A stretch of DNA of 64,000 bases from Hippophae tibetana (GCA_037013495.1 CM072805.1:20982669-21046668), one strand, 5' to 3'. Positions 34,819-48,450 are shown, counted from the stretch's first letter. The notes: generated by a model from the letters alone, not told the origin. A program made the numbers and translations.

Positions 34819-35986
34819 ATGAGGGACAGACAGGGTAGGGGTTGAGTTCGGACTTAGTTAGGAAAGAAAAGAGTATTATTTCCCTCTTTACATAAAATAG
34901 ATTATTTTATTTTTGTTTAGAGAATATAATATATTTGCGCATGATAGTGAATATTCTGTGTGTTTTTCTTTTCAAATAGAGAAAATGTTATATGTCTATT
35001 ATTGTTGCATTAATATGGTAAAATAATATTTTAATAATTTTATTTTTATAAATTTAATATATTAATCATATTTATTAAAATTAAAAATATTTTATAGTTA
35101 TTTTCTTGTAATATTTTTAGATAATTTAATCATTTTTTTATTAATTTTAATTTTTAAAATTTTTATAAAAAATTTAAGTTTAATAGAATTGAATATAACT
35201 TGTATTCATTTGAAAAAAATATCTTAAAAAATTAAAAATAAAATAAAAATTAAATTTATTATAATTCTAGATAATTAAAGTATAAAATAATTAAAGATAT
35301 TTTTAATATAACTAAATTATTTATATTTATTATAATCAATTTTAACTTAAATACTATTTATTGTAACAATAATAATAAACAATCATTTATCAAATACATA
35401 TGTATAGAACCAACTTTGTGATAGCTTAATTGGTGTTATATGTACGAGATGCGGTTCCTAAACTAAATATGTCTTCACTTTAAAACAACTTAATTGTGCC
35501 TCATGTTAGTCCAAAATTTGATCTCTTTTTACAAAACTATAATCTAGATGGTGAAATGAAGCTATCATTATTTCGACCACGGGTGTTATTTTATGAATAG
35601 AAAAATAATACACTCTAATAATTAAAGGAGCCAACAAAAAGGAAACAAAAAGGAAATTTCATCAATTCAATCAACTAAAGCTGGCTTCCAAATTTCATCA
35701 CCTAAAGTCCCATTTTCCATAATATTCTTCATACAAATTACACAATTAGAAGAAAATCTCACCACTTCTTTTGCATCAATTTGCACTAACTCAAAATGGG
35801 TACTTTTCTTTTTCACAATTAAAAAAACAACTACTCATTTTAGGTGTAAAGTGTGGAGATTGAGATTGGAAGTTGAAACCTTCGATCTAGCCAAGGGCAT
35901 CACGGTCTTACTAACCACGCTGTAGAGTTGTGGGCCAATATTGATACTTATCAATTGGACTAAAAAATATTGCAATAACTCATGCC

Positions 35987-36290
35987 CATAAATATGCCTT
36001 GGGCCACCAGATTGGACACTCAGTCGGCACTTTCTTCCTTGACAAGAACTCTACTCTTATTAACTCTTTCAAAGCTCTTCTATTGTCTTGAATTTGGCAA
36101 ACGTAATCAGCTACTATTATATGGAATTTGGAAGCCAGCTTAGTTGATGAAGAAACTCTAAGACCTGCCTTCTTCAATGCCTTTATAACATGTTTCCGAG
36201 CCTTTTGGAAATGAACCGTACATATATAGTGAGGGAACTGTGGATCTCAGTATTGGCTTCCCACAAGTTATAGGTCCTGCTTGAGCACTG
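35987..36290 (-). pseudogene. Dead copy of INO80D-like terminal exon
   Basis: The splice acceptor context (TTATGCCCAG) and the SAQAGPITCGKPILRSTVPS reading are kept. An extra 4 nt ('tata' type, near 36222-36232) after the PSL block then shifts the frame relative to the exon at 31793-32057. A second frame picks up the remainder (MKKAGLRVSSSTKLASKFH), and this in turn is altered near the end. With no exon 1 upstream it cannot code for the protein. A promoter-proximal transcript could in principle use the acceptor. Confidence 0.88.
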
Positions 36291-36819
36291 GGCATAAATA
36301 ACAAATAGATTAATACAAGTTCAGGTAAATTAATGAGATTGCCCATTGATAATCCTACATTTCTCAATATTTAGCTATCAGATTCAACTTGAGATAGTGT
36401 TATCCCTGCAGTACCGGATCTTAAGGGTTGGAGCCCTGATTTGGTACCCCAGAGTTACTTATATTAATCTATTGGTATTTTTTATGTCACATGTTAATAA
36501 AAGATTTCAATTTGGTATCTATCTTCAAGTATTCAGTAGTACTTCATTTAACTATTTTGAATAGTGTTTTATTTTTTTTAGTCAAATTATGCTACATGGT
36601 TCCTATTAGAAAATTTTACAAAGATTATGAGAATTTAAGAAGAAAATAGACTCTAACAACTATATCTTAAAATTCAATAGCAAGGGAGTCATAAAAAAAG
36701 TTGAATTCTTACCAAATAAGTTAACTTATGATTGAGTAAAATTAGTTTGGTTATTGTAAACATGAGAATGGATAAGTTCAGATTTTTAATTGTGACCAAA
36801 TATCTAACATCAATTCTTA

Positions 36820-37030
36820 AATTCGTGAAATATTCAATTCGATACTTAAATTCGTGAAATATTCAATAATTATTAATTATAATATTAATTTATTTTCTTT
36901 TTTTTAGGTTTTTAATTGTGACCAAATATCTAACATCAATTCTTAAATTCGTAAAATATTTGACTTTATCCTTAAATTCGTAAAATATTCGACTTTATCC
37001 TTAAATTCGTGAAATATTCAACAATTATTA
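36820..37030. repeat. Local tandem expansion in duplication copy B
   Basis: Repeated units of the form 'cttaaattcgtgaaatattc', plus a repeated 'tttttaattgtgaccaaat' stretch, occur several times here. The corresponding part of copy A (around 32580-32680) has one. This is consistent with replication slippage. Confidence 0.75.
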
Positions 37031-37910
37031 ACTATAATGTTACAATGTTTTACGCTTGAATATGGAAATGATGATCCTAATCATAATTATAATATTAATT
37101 TATTTTCTTTCTTAAATTTTCACAATATCTTTATAAAATTTATTACATACCCATGTTTCATACTTTAAACAAAAAAATAAAATACTATTTAGAATGGTTA
37201 AAAAAGAACCAATATTTAAGTTAGGGATACTAAAATAGATATTTTTATAATATGATACAATGTTAATACATGGGTATCTTTAAGTTATATTGATATTGAG
37301 ATTGCTCTTTAATAAAAAATGATAATTTATAGAATATCAATTTTTAATAACAAAATGTCTAAAAAGAAAGATTGTGGAACAATGACACTAGTGATGCATT
37401 TTCAAATCCGTGATGAGAATTAGTTAAAATCGAAATGAAAAAGAATCTGATTGAATAGAAAAAGGAATGCAAAAACCATTCATTTTCTACTTGTTTACTT
37501 AAATTATCTATTGTATAACATTGTTTTATTGCAAGTGAGTCACCATAAGAAACTTTTATACAAGTCAAGTGTATGAGTATGTTATGTTTTGATAATATTA
37601 AGAATATATTATTTAGATACACAAAGACTACTTCTATCTTTAAAACAATTAATAATTACTAATCCCATAACAATGTTTCTATTTTAAAAAATAGATAGTT
37701 TACTTTGATAATAGTGTTTATTATTTTTAAAATATCAATTCTTTACTTAAAATGCTACTCATTATATGCAAGTAATACATCAAGTAAAATTAATGAAAAA
37801 TTTCTTCATGCCATGAAGGCGAGCTATATAATAGTTTCTCCAATACGAGATGTCAGGCTTCATTTTGGCAAATTCAAAGCTAATATCAGAATGTTTCAAT
37901 GTTCTTGTGA

Positions 37911-40900
37911 TTTTTCTATTTTGTATGTACGAGTGTATTTGTTAAAAAAAATCTATTTTCTAAAAATGCCAATAAATTTTTGGTTCAATTGCATATAATT
38001 TATTTGAATATAAGAAAGTTTTGGAATTTTAATTCTAGTTAAAAAATATACAAAGAATGTAATTATTTAAAAATAAATAAAAAAATAAATTAATGTGTTG
38101 TGTTTGAGCTTTTAAGGTGGCATGTGAAAAGTTTTTTAGTACTCTAGCACATCTTCTGTCTCTTTTTTCTTCTCTCTCTCTCTCGGATTAATTGCAAATG
38201 AAAGTTTGATAATTTAAGTAACCATTGTTTACATTTGTTACTTACAAAAAGAAAATAGTGGTCTTCTAGATTAAATTACTCCTATAGGTTAATTCTTTGT
38301 ATAAAAATTAATGTTATTTAATCACCTTATTTTTTACAAACATTAGACCTAAAAAAAGATTGTTATGCATACTACATAAAGACAAACAAATGCAAGTTAA
38401 AATTGAAATTTTATCTATGATTTTTTTTAGAATTAATTACGTTTTATGTTCATAATGTAAGAGATAATTTATAAAAATGTTTAAAATATTTATTTTATTG
38501 TAATTATATCCAAAATATATAGATAACAATAAAAACATAACTAATTTTGGACATAATTATATAATTATCTATACATTCTGAGTATAATTGTAACTTTAAA
38601 AATATAAATTATAAATATTTTTTTATTGTTATTCATACATTATGGGCATAATTTTAACAAAATAAATATTTTAAATATTGGCATAGGTTGTTGTGAGTAC
38701 GGGAACAGCATATCGAAATTACTTATTTTTGATCAATTTAAATCCGATCTGAATCGAATTTGAAGATTTTTAATTCGAATTCAATAATCTGAACCAATCT
38801 AAATCAGAACATATCGAATTTTTTAGATTAGATAAATATCAAATTGATATTAAAATCTGTTTATAAATTATTATCATATATAAAACAAAACATACATAAT
38901 ATTTAAATTTTAAATTAGTATATTTGTAATAAAAATTATTACATAGAATTACAACTAAGAAAATCAAAAACATAAAATATATGCCAATATATTTATTAAA
39001 TTATTATAAATATTTATATTTATTTTAAAGTTAAAATAGTAACATAATATAATTTAGATATATATAATATTTAAATATAATATATTATAAAATATTTATT
39101 TATTTATTTCTAATTTAATATTATAACATTCGGATAGAATATATTAGATTATAAAATCTATCTATGGATTAATCTGATATGAATTCTAACAAATTATATA
39201 CTTTTGAATCCGATATAACTATAAAAATTTTAATTTAATCTCGTCTAAATCTGATAGATAAAATTAAATTATTTAATTATATCTAATAATGATCATAAAA
39301 TAATTAACCCTTTTTTAATTGGCGCCTTAATTCCAATGGATTATTACCAAATCGGTGGTGTCCAAAAGCAAGCCAGGCTTGGTAATCGCTCTGCCAAAAG
39401 TTAGAAAATAGAAAGAAAATAAATAAATCAAGAACCACTAGGGCTCCTTGCTTGAAGTTTTGTTTTTTTATTTAATTTTTTAATATATTTAGAAAAAAAT
39501 TCATATGATAAAAAGTTTTGTTAGTTCATTCTTTATTAAGTCACAAAAAATAAGAAGTAATATAAGCTAATAAAAATAAAATTAAAATTTGAATCTAACT
39601 TTAAAAAAAAAAGTTTCAAAAATGAAAAAAAAATTGTGTAAAAATAAAATTAAGTTTTAACATGATTTTAAAATTAAAAATAAAATTATTATTAAATATT
39701 ACTCATTCTAAAAACTTGAATTCAAAAATTAAAACTTAAAAACATAATTAATTACAAAACATATCAAAACATTCTTGTTCAGAGAGGTGAATGAACAGGT
39801 TCTGTATTGGAACCCAAGAATCACTAAGCATCACGATTCACAAGTCGAACACAGACATGAATTTCAAAACAACCAGTAAATTTTGATATTTCTTCGATTT
39901 GAATTCAAACTGAAACAATGATGATTTTAAATCATGAGAATAGGAAATAGATGAATGAAACAAAAATTAGGTCTATCATCTAAACATTTTTCTTTTGTCA
40001 AACGATAACTAGAGGGCGTCGTTTCAAATAGTGCATTACCTGAAGATGTAACAAGCCTTTACCACCTTATTAGGAGGAGGTTTGATATATCTCAACATTT
40101 AGATTATGTTTAGTTAGTAGAATGTATGCATAATCGGAATAAAAATTGAATTTAATAAAAATATTATTATTATGTTCATTTAAATAGTATAACTAAAATA
40201 ATGATAAATATTAAAATATAATTTATAAAATTATAAATGAAGTAAAATTAAAAATATTTTTTAATTTTAAATGAGATAAAATGATAAAAATAATAATAAT
40301 TAATTATATAAATATATAAAAAAAATATTTTAACGTATTCATATATGAGAGTAGCGAAGATTCATGTTAATATTGAAATATTTTACATTTTATTTTGAAT
40401 TAATAAATAAATTAAATACATAAATACTCTAAATCATTCACATCACCGGTGAAAAAAATTTAGCCAGATTGGATATTACATATTTTAGTGTACAAAATAT
40501 TAAATATTAAATATTAAATTCACAAATTAAAGACAACTAAGTGTCATTTAACTACATGAAACTCATTTGAACATATGAGGTTCTAGAGTTAAAATCTTAT
40601 TTATAAGTATGTTTAAAAAAAAATTCATTCATTCATTCAAACGAAGAATACAAAAATATTACATCAATAAAATGAAAATATATCAAATTATTTTCCATTA
40701 AAAAAATAATTTTATTGTAACATGAGAATAATCACTATCTAATCCTCAAATATTACAAAAAATAAGATTTATAATTGTTTCCTAGGTAATGAATAGATGT
40801 CATAAGATTTTAATAATTTTACTTTTATAAATTAGATATATTAGTCACAATTCTTAAAATTAATAAACTCTAGTCACACTATTTTATATTTTATAAGCTT

Positions 40901-41300
40901 TAGTTATTTTTTACTAATTTTAGTTTTTTGGATATTTTTTATTGAAAAAACTTGAATTAAATTGAAATGAATCTAACTAGAAAGTATCCAATTAAGAGAT
41001 ATTTAAAGATAAAAATGTTTCAAAAAGAAAATAAAATAAATTAAAATCACCAAAATTTACCTAAAATAACTAAAGCATCTACAAATTTAAAATTAAGTTA
41101 ATCAAAGTGCACCAATTTAAAATAAAATGAATAATATGTCCAATTTATAAAACTAAAATAAATTAAGTGTAACTTTTTAATGAATTATCTTTAAATTTGA
41201 TTAAAATTAAAAGAAAAAAAATATTATTTATGTGGACTAAAAGATAATAAATTATTTTATACAAAATATTCTACAAAACAAAAGCTAGATTTAACCTCTT
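37911..41300. other. AT-rich intergenic DNA
   Basis: No gene recognised. A short CT microsatellite lies near 38165-38184. A stretch near 38740-38830 with repeated 'gaatcgaat/cgaattc' words may be an old MITE, but no terminal repeats could be set. The rest is low complexity. Confidence 0.55.
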
Positions 41301-41594
41301 AAGGAACTATGTCACTGCCATTATCATTCATATTATTGATGTCGACCAGCCTTTAAAGTAACAAAAAAAAAGAAAGGGATAAATCTTAATTGATAACCAG
41401 CCTTCTCCATATCTAACAAACAATAAGAGGTTTTTAAATAGAGCATAGTGAAAAAGGAGCACCTATAAAACTGTAAGCAGTGTATATTTGTAGTTGTAGC
41501 CTTGTAAGTATGATATATACTGCAGAACTCCAGAAATTTATTCCTGCTGTTAAAAGAAAAACTATAAATAGAATGGAAGAATGGAATTATCAAT

Positions 41595-43568
41595 CTATTG
41601 AAATTTTATGTTTTTCAATCTGTACATTAGAGATTCAATAGACTTTTGTATTCCGATGCCATCTCTCTGCCTCAATTCCTTTGATACCTGCTGTAATCTC
41701 TGAATCCCACGACCCAAACTAGCAATAGATGGAGCAACAGGAAGAGATTCAGCAGCACATTCAATCCCATCACCACAGGCAAGCAACCCGGTACAAGTTG
41801 CAATACTACATGCAAATGTTGCCCAAGGTAGGAAACCAACTGGCCGCATGCCCCGTTTCCTCATTATTTCATAGAATGCTGTTCTCACAGCTGAAATGCT
41901 GGTTTTCTCAGCAGAGGCTATAATACCATGGGCAACTGTACGTATCTTCTCTGCAGAACCAGCTGCCTTCATGATGGATGATGCCTTAAATCCTGAACTT
42001 GTAACACCTCGAGCTACCAATTTTGATGGACCAACACTTTTGCCAAAAGCAAAAGCCAGCGTCTTATGCGTCTGGGCAAGAATAAGTTTGAGTGAAGCTG
42101 GCACTTTAAAGGTTACAATCTTCATGACAGTTGAAAGTGGAACAACTTTTGAGAGAGAAGAAACTCCTACAACTGCTGTTGCCCCTGCCCCTACTGCAAC
42201 ACCAGGCTTACCGGTTAATAACTGCATCCAATCAGTATGTTTCTCCATTTTCTCTTCATCTCCAGTCTCTGTAATAAGCTGTTCAACCAAATCCATGACT
42301 TCTGGAGACACTGAATAGTTCCAGTATTTCCTTAGACCAACTAAGCAACTAGCATCAACTACTGCAACTATAGTATTGAACTTCTTGGCCTGGTTACGGA
42401 GGGCCTGTGCAAGTAGTACTTGTGATTTTTCCTCAACTGGAAGCTCTGAGAACCCAATCATAGCAGAGTTGGAATTGACAATTTTGTTAATGGGCAACCT
42501 ACCAGCACTATTCAAAGCAATTCTAAGCCCTTCAACAGCAACCCTAAAGGTGTAAACCTCAGATATTGTATGGCTGTCTACTGCTTCCCCTCTGTATAAA
42601 TCATCAAGCATTTTTTGTGCATGAGCTAGAGCCTTTCCAATCATTGGGAGATCAAAAATATTATATAGATCAACAAGTAATGGATAAATGGGTTCAGCAA
42701 ACGGTGGGACATCATAATCATGCTGTGGCTGAATTTCTTTTGAACCCATCTCAGAAAAAGAACTTGATGTATTAAACCCCATTGATGATAAATTCATATA
42801 TGATGATAGTATCTTGACCATTCGTGACTGAATATCACTTGTCAAGAAAATTCTCTTACAATTTAATGGAACAACCGAACCTATTCTCCGAGGAGCCAAA
42901 CTACTAACTAGTCCTGGTAAAGTGCTCACTGCTTCAACTTCACCCGATGCATTATCCCCAACAGAAGAGTTCACATTTGTTGATTCAATGACCAAGAATG
43001 ATGAGCCTACCTCCTCGGCAGCTTTCTTGGCTGCTAAAAATTGTCCCTGGAAACCAATCCCAAAAATCTCTTGTAAAAGAAAAGATCCAGCGATATTATC
43101 GTACTTCTCCTTAGTAACCTTGTCCACGAAACATTGTCGGAGAACTTCAAAGGATGACGTTGGAAGTGGATTATCAACATAATTTCCCACTTCATTCAAT
43201 TTACTTTCCTTTTCAGTAAAAGGTGAGAGACTCACCTGAACAGCTACAGCATCAGGCTTAAGCTCCCTAATCAGAGAGTCAGCATCAAAAGCTGACCGCT
43301 CTGATAAACTCTGAGCAGAAAGTATATATATCACAGATTGAGTCTCAGGCTCACGAACAGCATAAACAAACTGTTTTGTGTGTTCGGGAATTGCAAGTTT
43401 CTTAACTATCTCATTAGATGCTCTCAAGTCATCAAATTTGAGAAAATAAAAGGGCCAAAGGTTTTGCAGGTTCCAGATAAATCCAAGAGCCATAACGAGC
43501 ACATTAAAACTCAGAGACCAAAATAACGACAGAAGGCAATAGCAGAACAAAAATTGAAGATAACGCAA
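41595..43568 (-). CDS. TraB-like (TraB/PrgY-related) membrane protein
   Basis: A 657-codon open frame without introns. The start is uncertain: codon 1 (43566-43568) is TTG. The first in-frame ATG is at 43491-43493, giving 632 residues. The frame also stays open upstream to about 43638 past an acceptor-like CTCTCTCAG, so an upstream exon may supply the ATG. The N-terminus is hydrophobic (about 5-45), as for a signal anchor. About residues 67-115 (FVYAVREPETQSVIYILSAQ ... RELKPDAVAVQV) follow the TraB pattern of a short beta strand, small residues, and a 'RPDAV.V.L' element. Later there are glycine/alanine-rich hydrophobic stretches at about 450-510 and 580-605, and a basic C-terminus. Plant homologues are labelled TraB-related. 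Their biochemical role is not settled and cannot be read here. Confidence 0.78.
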   Translation of the reverse strand: MRYLQFLFCYCLLSLFWSLSFNVLVMALGFIWNLQNLWPFYFLKFDDLRASNEIVKKLAIPEHTKQFVYAVREPETQSVIYILSAQSLSERSAFDADSLIRELKPDAVAVQVSLSPFTEKESKLNEVGNYVDNPLPTSSFEVLRQCFVDKVTKEKYDNIAGSFLLQEIFGIGFQGQFLAAKKAAEEVGSSFLVIESTNVNSSVGDNASGEVEAVSTLPGLVSSLAPRRIGSVVPLNCKRIFLTSDIQSRMVKILSSYMNLSSMGFNTSSSFSEMGSKEIQPQHDYDVPPFAEPIYPLLVDLYNIFDLPMIGKALAHAQKMLDDLYRGEAVDSHTISEVYTFRVAVEGLRIALNSAGRLPINKIVNSNSAMIGFSELPVEEKSQVLLAQALRNQAKKFNTIVAVVDASCLVGLRKYWNYSVSPEVMDLVEQLITETGDEEKMEKHTDWMQLLTGKPGVAVGAGATAVVGVSSLSKVVPLSTVMKIVTFKVPASLKLILAQTHKTLAFAFGKSVGPSKLVARGVTSSGFKASSIMKAAGSAEKIRTVAHGIIASAEKTSISAVRTAFYEIMRKRGMRPVGFLPWATFACSIATCTGLLACGDGIECAAESLPVAPSIASLGRGIQRLQQVSKELRQRDGIGIQKSIESLMYRLKNIKFQ

Positions 43569-44099
43569 TCGAACCCTTAACCTAGCTGAGAGAGAATCGT
43601 TTCTAATAGATACGATTGAATAGAGAAAATCTACTTAATCGCCAAGGTAAACAAAACCCACAACAACTAATCATCCACATCTACTTTTTCTTTTGTTTCA
43701 TTCCCATTCATCAATGGAGAATGAAACAAAACGCAATCAAAACTCAAATAATTAGACCAACAAAATGAACCCCGATGAGATATTTAAAATACAGGCACAT
43801 CTTAGCGCAAAAAATCAGCTTTGGAAAGAAAAATCTCTCCCTTTTATTTATTTTATCAGAAAGTCTCTACCTTAATGATCAAAGTACCTCAGAAGTAAAA
43901 CCAGCAGAACAATATTTTCCCATTAAGATATCCACGATGCAAATTTGAGGCTAATTGAGGCAGAAGCTATCAGAAGATGAAGAGTTTTGAACATAAATTT
44001 ATTTCAGGTGCCTGTTTCTGCGTTGTTCGATTGAGTTCTTTGACAATTGAAACGATGAACAATCTGAAACCCCTGGAATTAGTACGACAAAGTTCCAAA

Positions 44100-45769
44100 C
44101 CCGTCCAAAGTAAAAGTGACAACATGCTTAATAGTCGTATTTTATTTCTATAATTTTTAAATAAAATTATTCCAGTTTAAATTTTAAAAAACTGTAAATA
44201 TTTTAAAGGTAAAATTAGATTTTGATTAAAAATAAAATAAAAAATTATATTTTATTTCTAAAAAATAATAATTTTTTCTCTCATCTTAATTTATTTTATT
44301 TTCTCTTTTTATCATCTTATTATTTCTTTATTTTCTTTTTCTTTCTTATCTTATTTTATTTATGCATTTCACATTCATTTATATTGACATTATAAATTTT
44401 ATTTATTTTTAGGAAAAAAATAGAATTTTTTAATGAAAAATAGTAAGATTAAAAGATACTCAAATGATAGAAAAATTATTTTTATTTGTAAACAAGGGAG
44501 TAAAAAAAGTATATTTTTTTCATTTTTAATGTTGATTTTTAGAATATTATAAATAAAATATTATTTTTAATGAAATTCAATTTTATCCTTTAAAAATTAT
44601 AGGAATATTTTTGAAGATATTATAAATCCTAGGAATATTGTTGATATTTTTCTGTAAAAAAAGTGGAAAAATTATTATTCATATTTATCTTCTTTTAACA
44701 AATATTTTTAATATTTAATGATATTAAAGTTTGATATATTAAAATTTTTATTCATTATCTCACATTTTTTTTTATTTTTTATTAAATTACTAAAAACTCT
44801 TTAAAAATAATAATAAAGGAAAAAATACATTTTTTATTTATTATATTTGTTATGATTAAAAATAAAAATCTACATTAAATAAATAAATATACAAAAATAT
44901 AAATACTTAAATATATTTTTTTCCTCACTCTCTTTCTCTCTCTCGTTAATATTTTTAAAATATTTTTATTTTTTTTTACATTATCATAAAAATTCTTACT
45001 ATTGATATTTATTGAATATAAGTTTAATTAATTAAATTTATTTAAAAATATTGTTAAATTTTGGAAGATATTGTAAACTACATAGGTCTTCACATCTCCA
45101 CCTAACCCTCTTCAAACTTTCTCCAAAATATATTGTAACTAACATATCAACTCCTTCAATACTGCTATTCATCTTCTTCAACCTTTTCTTATGCCACATT
45201 GTTGGTCAAAGGGGTATGGTTATGATTTAGGCTGATAGAATATGGTGTGGTATAACTTGAATGAGGTACGAGGCTATGGCTTGAGTCATGGTATGGTTAT
45301 GGTTTGCGGATAAGAAGGTAAAGGAGAGAAATAAGAGGGTTGCGTGAAGATGTGGAAACTATAGTGGCATAAGAATAGGGTGAGGTGATAAAGTGCACAT
45401 GAAAAATGGATATTATTAAGTGACTTATCACATACACACCAATTATTGGCTATGAAAGGAGATAGAGAGGTAAGAGGAAGATGTTGGAAAGTGGTGAGGG
45501 AGATGGTGGACGATGGGAAGGCAAAGGTACGAGGGAGATGGTAGCTTATTTTTGATGTTTTTCCACTAAATTTCCTCTTTTTAAAAATTACAGAAGTAAA
45601 CCTGCATACTTTAAAAGAAACAAGATCAAAGTGCCCTTATCAAAGAGTTAGATTATTTGGACCTTAATCCCTTTAAATCGGGTTTAAACATGTTATTGAA
45701 AAAAAATAAGTTTAAATATTTATGAAACTACCCTTGATTTTTCGTAATGTAAATCTCTTTTTAAATTTT
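44100..45769. other. AT-rich intergenic DNA
   Basis: 5' side of the TraB-like gene. There is a pyrimidine run near 44930-44945. Near 45210-45310 there is a G-rich patch with recurring 'ggtatggttatgg' words. No coding domain seen. Confidence 0.55.
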
Positions 45770-46330
45770 TTTTATAAAATGGTGAAGAAATTCATTAAAG
45801 ATAAATTGTTCAAAGAAAAAACATTATTGAGTTAAGTAATAAGGTTGTTGATTGCCTGTAACTAAGATGTCATCTATATAGATCAATAGAACAATAATCA
45901 CTACATCTCGATCATAGATTATCATGGAAGTATCACTGTTAGAACACTTAAACCCCCAATCCAATAAATAACCATTGAGCTTGAGAAACCAGGCTTGATG
46001 AGCATGTTTTAACCCATAGATTTCCTTCTTGTGGTTGAGATATGTATACATTTTCATGAATATCCCTATTTAGAAAGGCAGTATTTACATCTAAATATCT
46101 TACCAACCATTTTGGGTAAGTTTCAAGCTAAGCACAACCCTAATAGTAATGTGTTTAACCATAAGACTGAATGTTTCCTTATAATCAAGTCACTTTGTTT
46201 GCGGGAAACCTTTTTCCACAACCCACGACTTATATTTGTCAAGAGATCAATCAAGTTGCAATTTAGTTTTGAAGACCCATTTATGACTGATCATCTTTCC
46301 ATCTTTGGGTTTAGGAATAAGCTTTTAAGT
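45770..46330 (-). pseudogene. Copia C reverse transcriptase remnant
   Basis: Minus-strand reading across stops shows DYKETFSLMVKHITIRVVLS, then NRDIHE-type wording, then EIYGLKHAHQAWFLKL and YIDDILVTGN (45824-46057). RT ends shortly afterwards and no RNase H follows. Confidence 0.82.
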
Positions 46331-47172
46331 GCCATTTTGTATTAAGGCATCATATTCACACTACATAAAGGCCTTCTATTCTAGTATGCTAAGAGTAGAA
46401 GCACACTAAGTGGCTCGGGGAGAATAGACAAAGAAAATATGGCTTTGGGTTTAAAAATTCCTTGCTTAGATCGTGTGACCATATAATGTGTATCGATGGT
46501 AGTAGAAAATTGATGAAGACCTAACTGATGAGAGATAGTCAAGTCAACTATTAAGTTGATAACAGAAGGATCAAAAATAGTAAAAGGTACAATCGAACCA
46601 AATTGAATAGGTAAGACAATGGAGTGAAGAGGCTCATACATAGAAGAGGTGAAGTTTGGTTAAGAAGACAAGGAAGACTTTGAAGGAACATGAAAACTCA
46701 AGGGAGGAAGAGAAGAAGTACTTAAAGAGAAAAAAAAGCAAAGAATGTGACATATCATTCACAGGTGAAGCAAGCAAAGAGTCACTACCTTGCACATGGG
46801 AGAAGTATTCTAATGAAAATTATTTACCTACCTAGGGGTTCTAGTTTTAGTAAGAATATGTACATAAAAAGGAATAGAAAAAGAAGAACTAACAAGCCAT
46901 GAAGAAAATAAAGGAATATAAGTAGACTACAAGAAAGGAAACATGTGCTCATCAAATCACACATGAGTTGACACAAAAAGCTTACCATAGGTAGGTTCTA
47001 AACACTAAACCCTTAATATTGAGAAACATATCCAAGAAAAACACAAGGCAAAGATCTAGCTTAAAGTTTATTATGATTATATGGTCTAAGAAAATGATAA
47101 CATAAGTAGCCAAATACTTTAAAATAAGTGTAATTTGACTTTTTATAAAAAAAAAAACAGCTCAAATATACT

Positions 47173-48450
47173 CTAGCCATGAAGAGCCTGAGATGACAAT
47201 CGATTAATCAAGTGTATTGCAATTTGAAATCCATAGTCCCAATATGTCATAAGAACACTGGATCTCATAATCATAGCTAGACCAACTTTAGAAAGGTGTG
47301 TTTCCCATTTTTTTAATTCAATGCCATCATCAGTTTGAAGCATTTTAATCTCAGCTTGAAATTGCCTTTTATTAAAGGATTTAAAATGCAAGAAAACAGA
47401 AGGAACTTGAATCTTGCTATGAAGGATATAAATCTTGTGCATTCATAAAAAAACAAGAGAAAATATTTCATTCCTTAAATGAAGTAATAGGAGAAGGTCC
47501 TCACAAATCAACATGTACAATGTCAAAAGGATGTAAGGAACAAAAGTGAACATGTATAATATGCAGCCTATGTGCCTTAGCTAACTAGTATGGATTACAA
47601 AGGCTAGATGTATTAGTATGAGTAAGCTCCTTATTCATACTAACAACTACCTATTTAACAACATCATAATGGAGTTGTCTAAGCATGCCATGAAGTAAAA
47701 GACGAATAAACAAGAAGCTTTTCTTACCCCTTGAAGACTATCCTTCAATGGTAGTTGATACTACACATCCTTAGCAATCCATACTAAAATAGTACTCCTA
47801 GTTTTCACATCCTTTATACAAAATGAGTTGGAGAAAAACTTCATAGTAACATTATTATCTTCACAAAGCTTCTTAACTGAAATCAAGTTCTTCTCTAACT
47901 ATGATACACATAACAAGTATTGTAGCTGAAGATCACAAGGATCACAAGACAAATAAGCACTACCTACATGTGTAATAGGTATACTAGAGCCATTACCAAG
48001 CAACATAGAAGCATTACATGTGTAAGGCCTTGCTTGTTAAAACACTGAATCATTAGAGGTGAGATAATATGTAATCCTTATGTCTATGAACCATTGTTGT
48101 ACAATAAAAGGTGTAAGAATTGTAGTTGTCAACAAGGCTTATGGTGAATAAACCTTGTGAGAAGCATTCCCTTTAGGTTTTGAATTGTTTGTGTTAGAAG
48201 CACCATTATTTTTAGACTGAGTGTATCTAAAATAATAATGTCCAATAGTATGTTCATACTTCTTACAAATTTGGTATTAAATGTTACCAAATTTAACATT
48301 CTTAGAAAGTTAAGATGAATATTGATTACCAAAATGAAATGATTGAGCATGTTATGATTGAGTTGGATAGGCAGGTTTTGAAAAAGTTTTAGTGTAATTG
48401 GCTTGAGCAGAAGGAACATAAGACACATTCATACCATATTACCTATCATA
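47173..48450 (-). pseudogene. Copia C integrase, protease region and gag C-terminus remnant
   Basis: 47173-47442 shows a decayed integrase core end (FQAEIKMLQTDDGIE, TYWDYGFQIAIHLINRLSS). 48200-48260 shows a damaged zinc knuckle (ICKKYEHTIGHYYFRYTQ, with the first cysteine changed). Frames are broken throughout. Confidence 0.75.

Larger units (their letters stand above)
35372..37910 (-). repeat. Segmental duplication, copy B (upstream of INO80D-like gene)
   Basis: About 2.54 kb direct copy of 31249-33604, offset by about 4.1 kb, lying 5' of the gene it derives from. It differs by many substitutions, indels and a local tandem expansion at 36820-37030. No exon 1 copy was found beyond 37910, so only the gene's 3' part was duplicated. 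Confidence 0.88.

Noticed and set aside
38740..39300. MITE with repeated 'gaatcgaat' words
   Set aside because: No matching terminal inverted repeats or target duplication could be found, so no element boundary can be supported.
41729..43526. Plus-strand open frames (up to 140 codons) opposite the TraB-like gene
   Set aside because: Antisense shadows of a 657-codon frame; no domain and no splice signals of their own.
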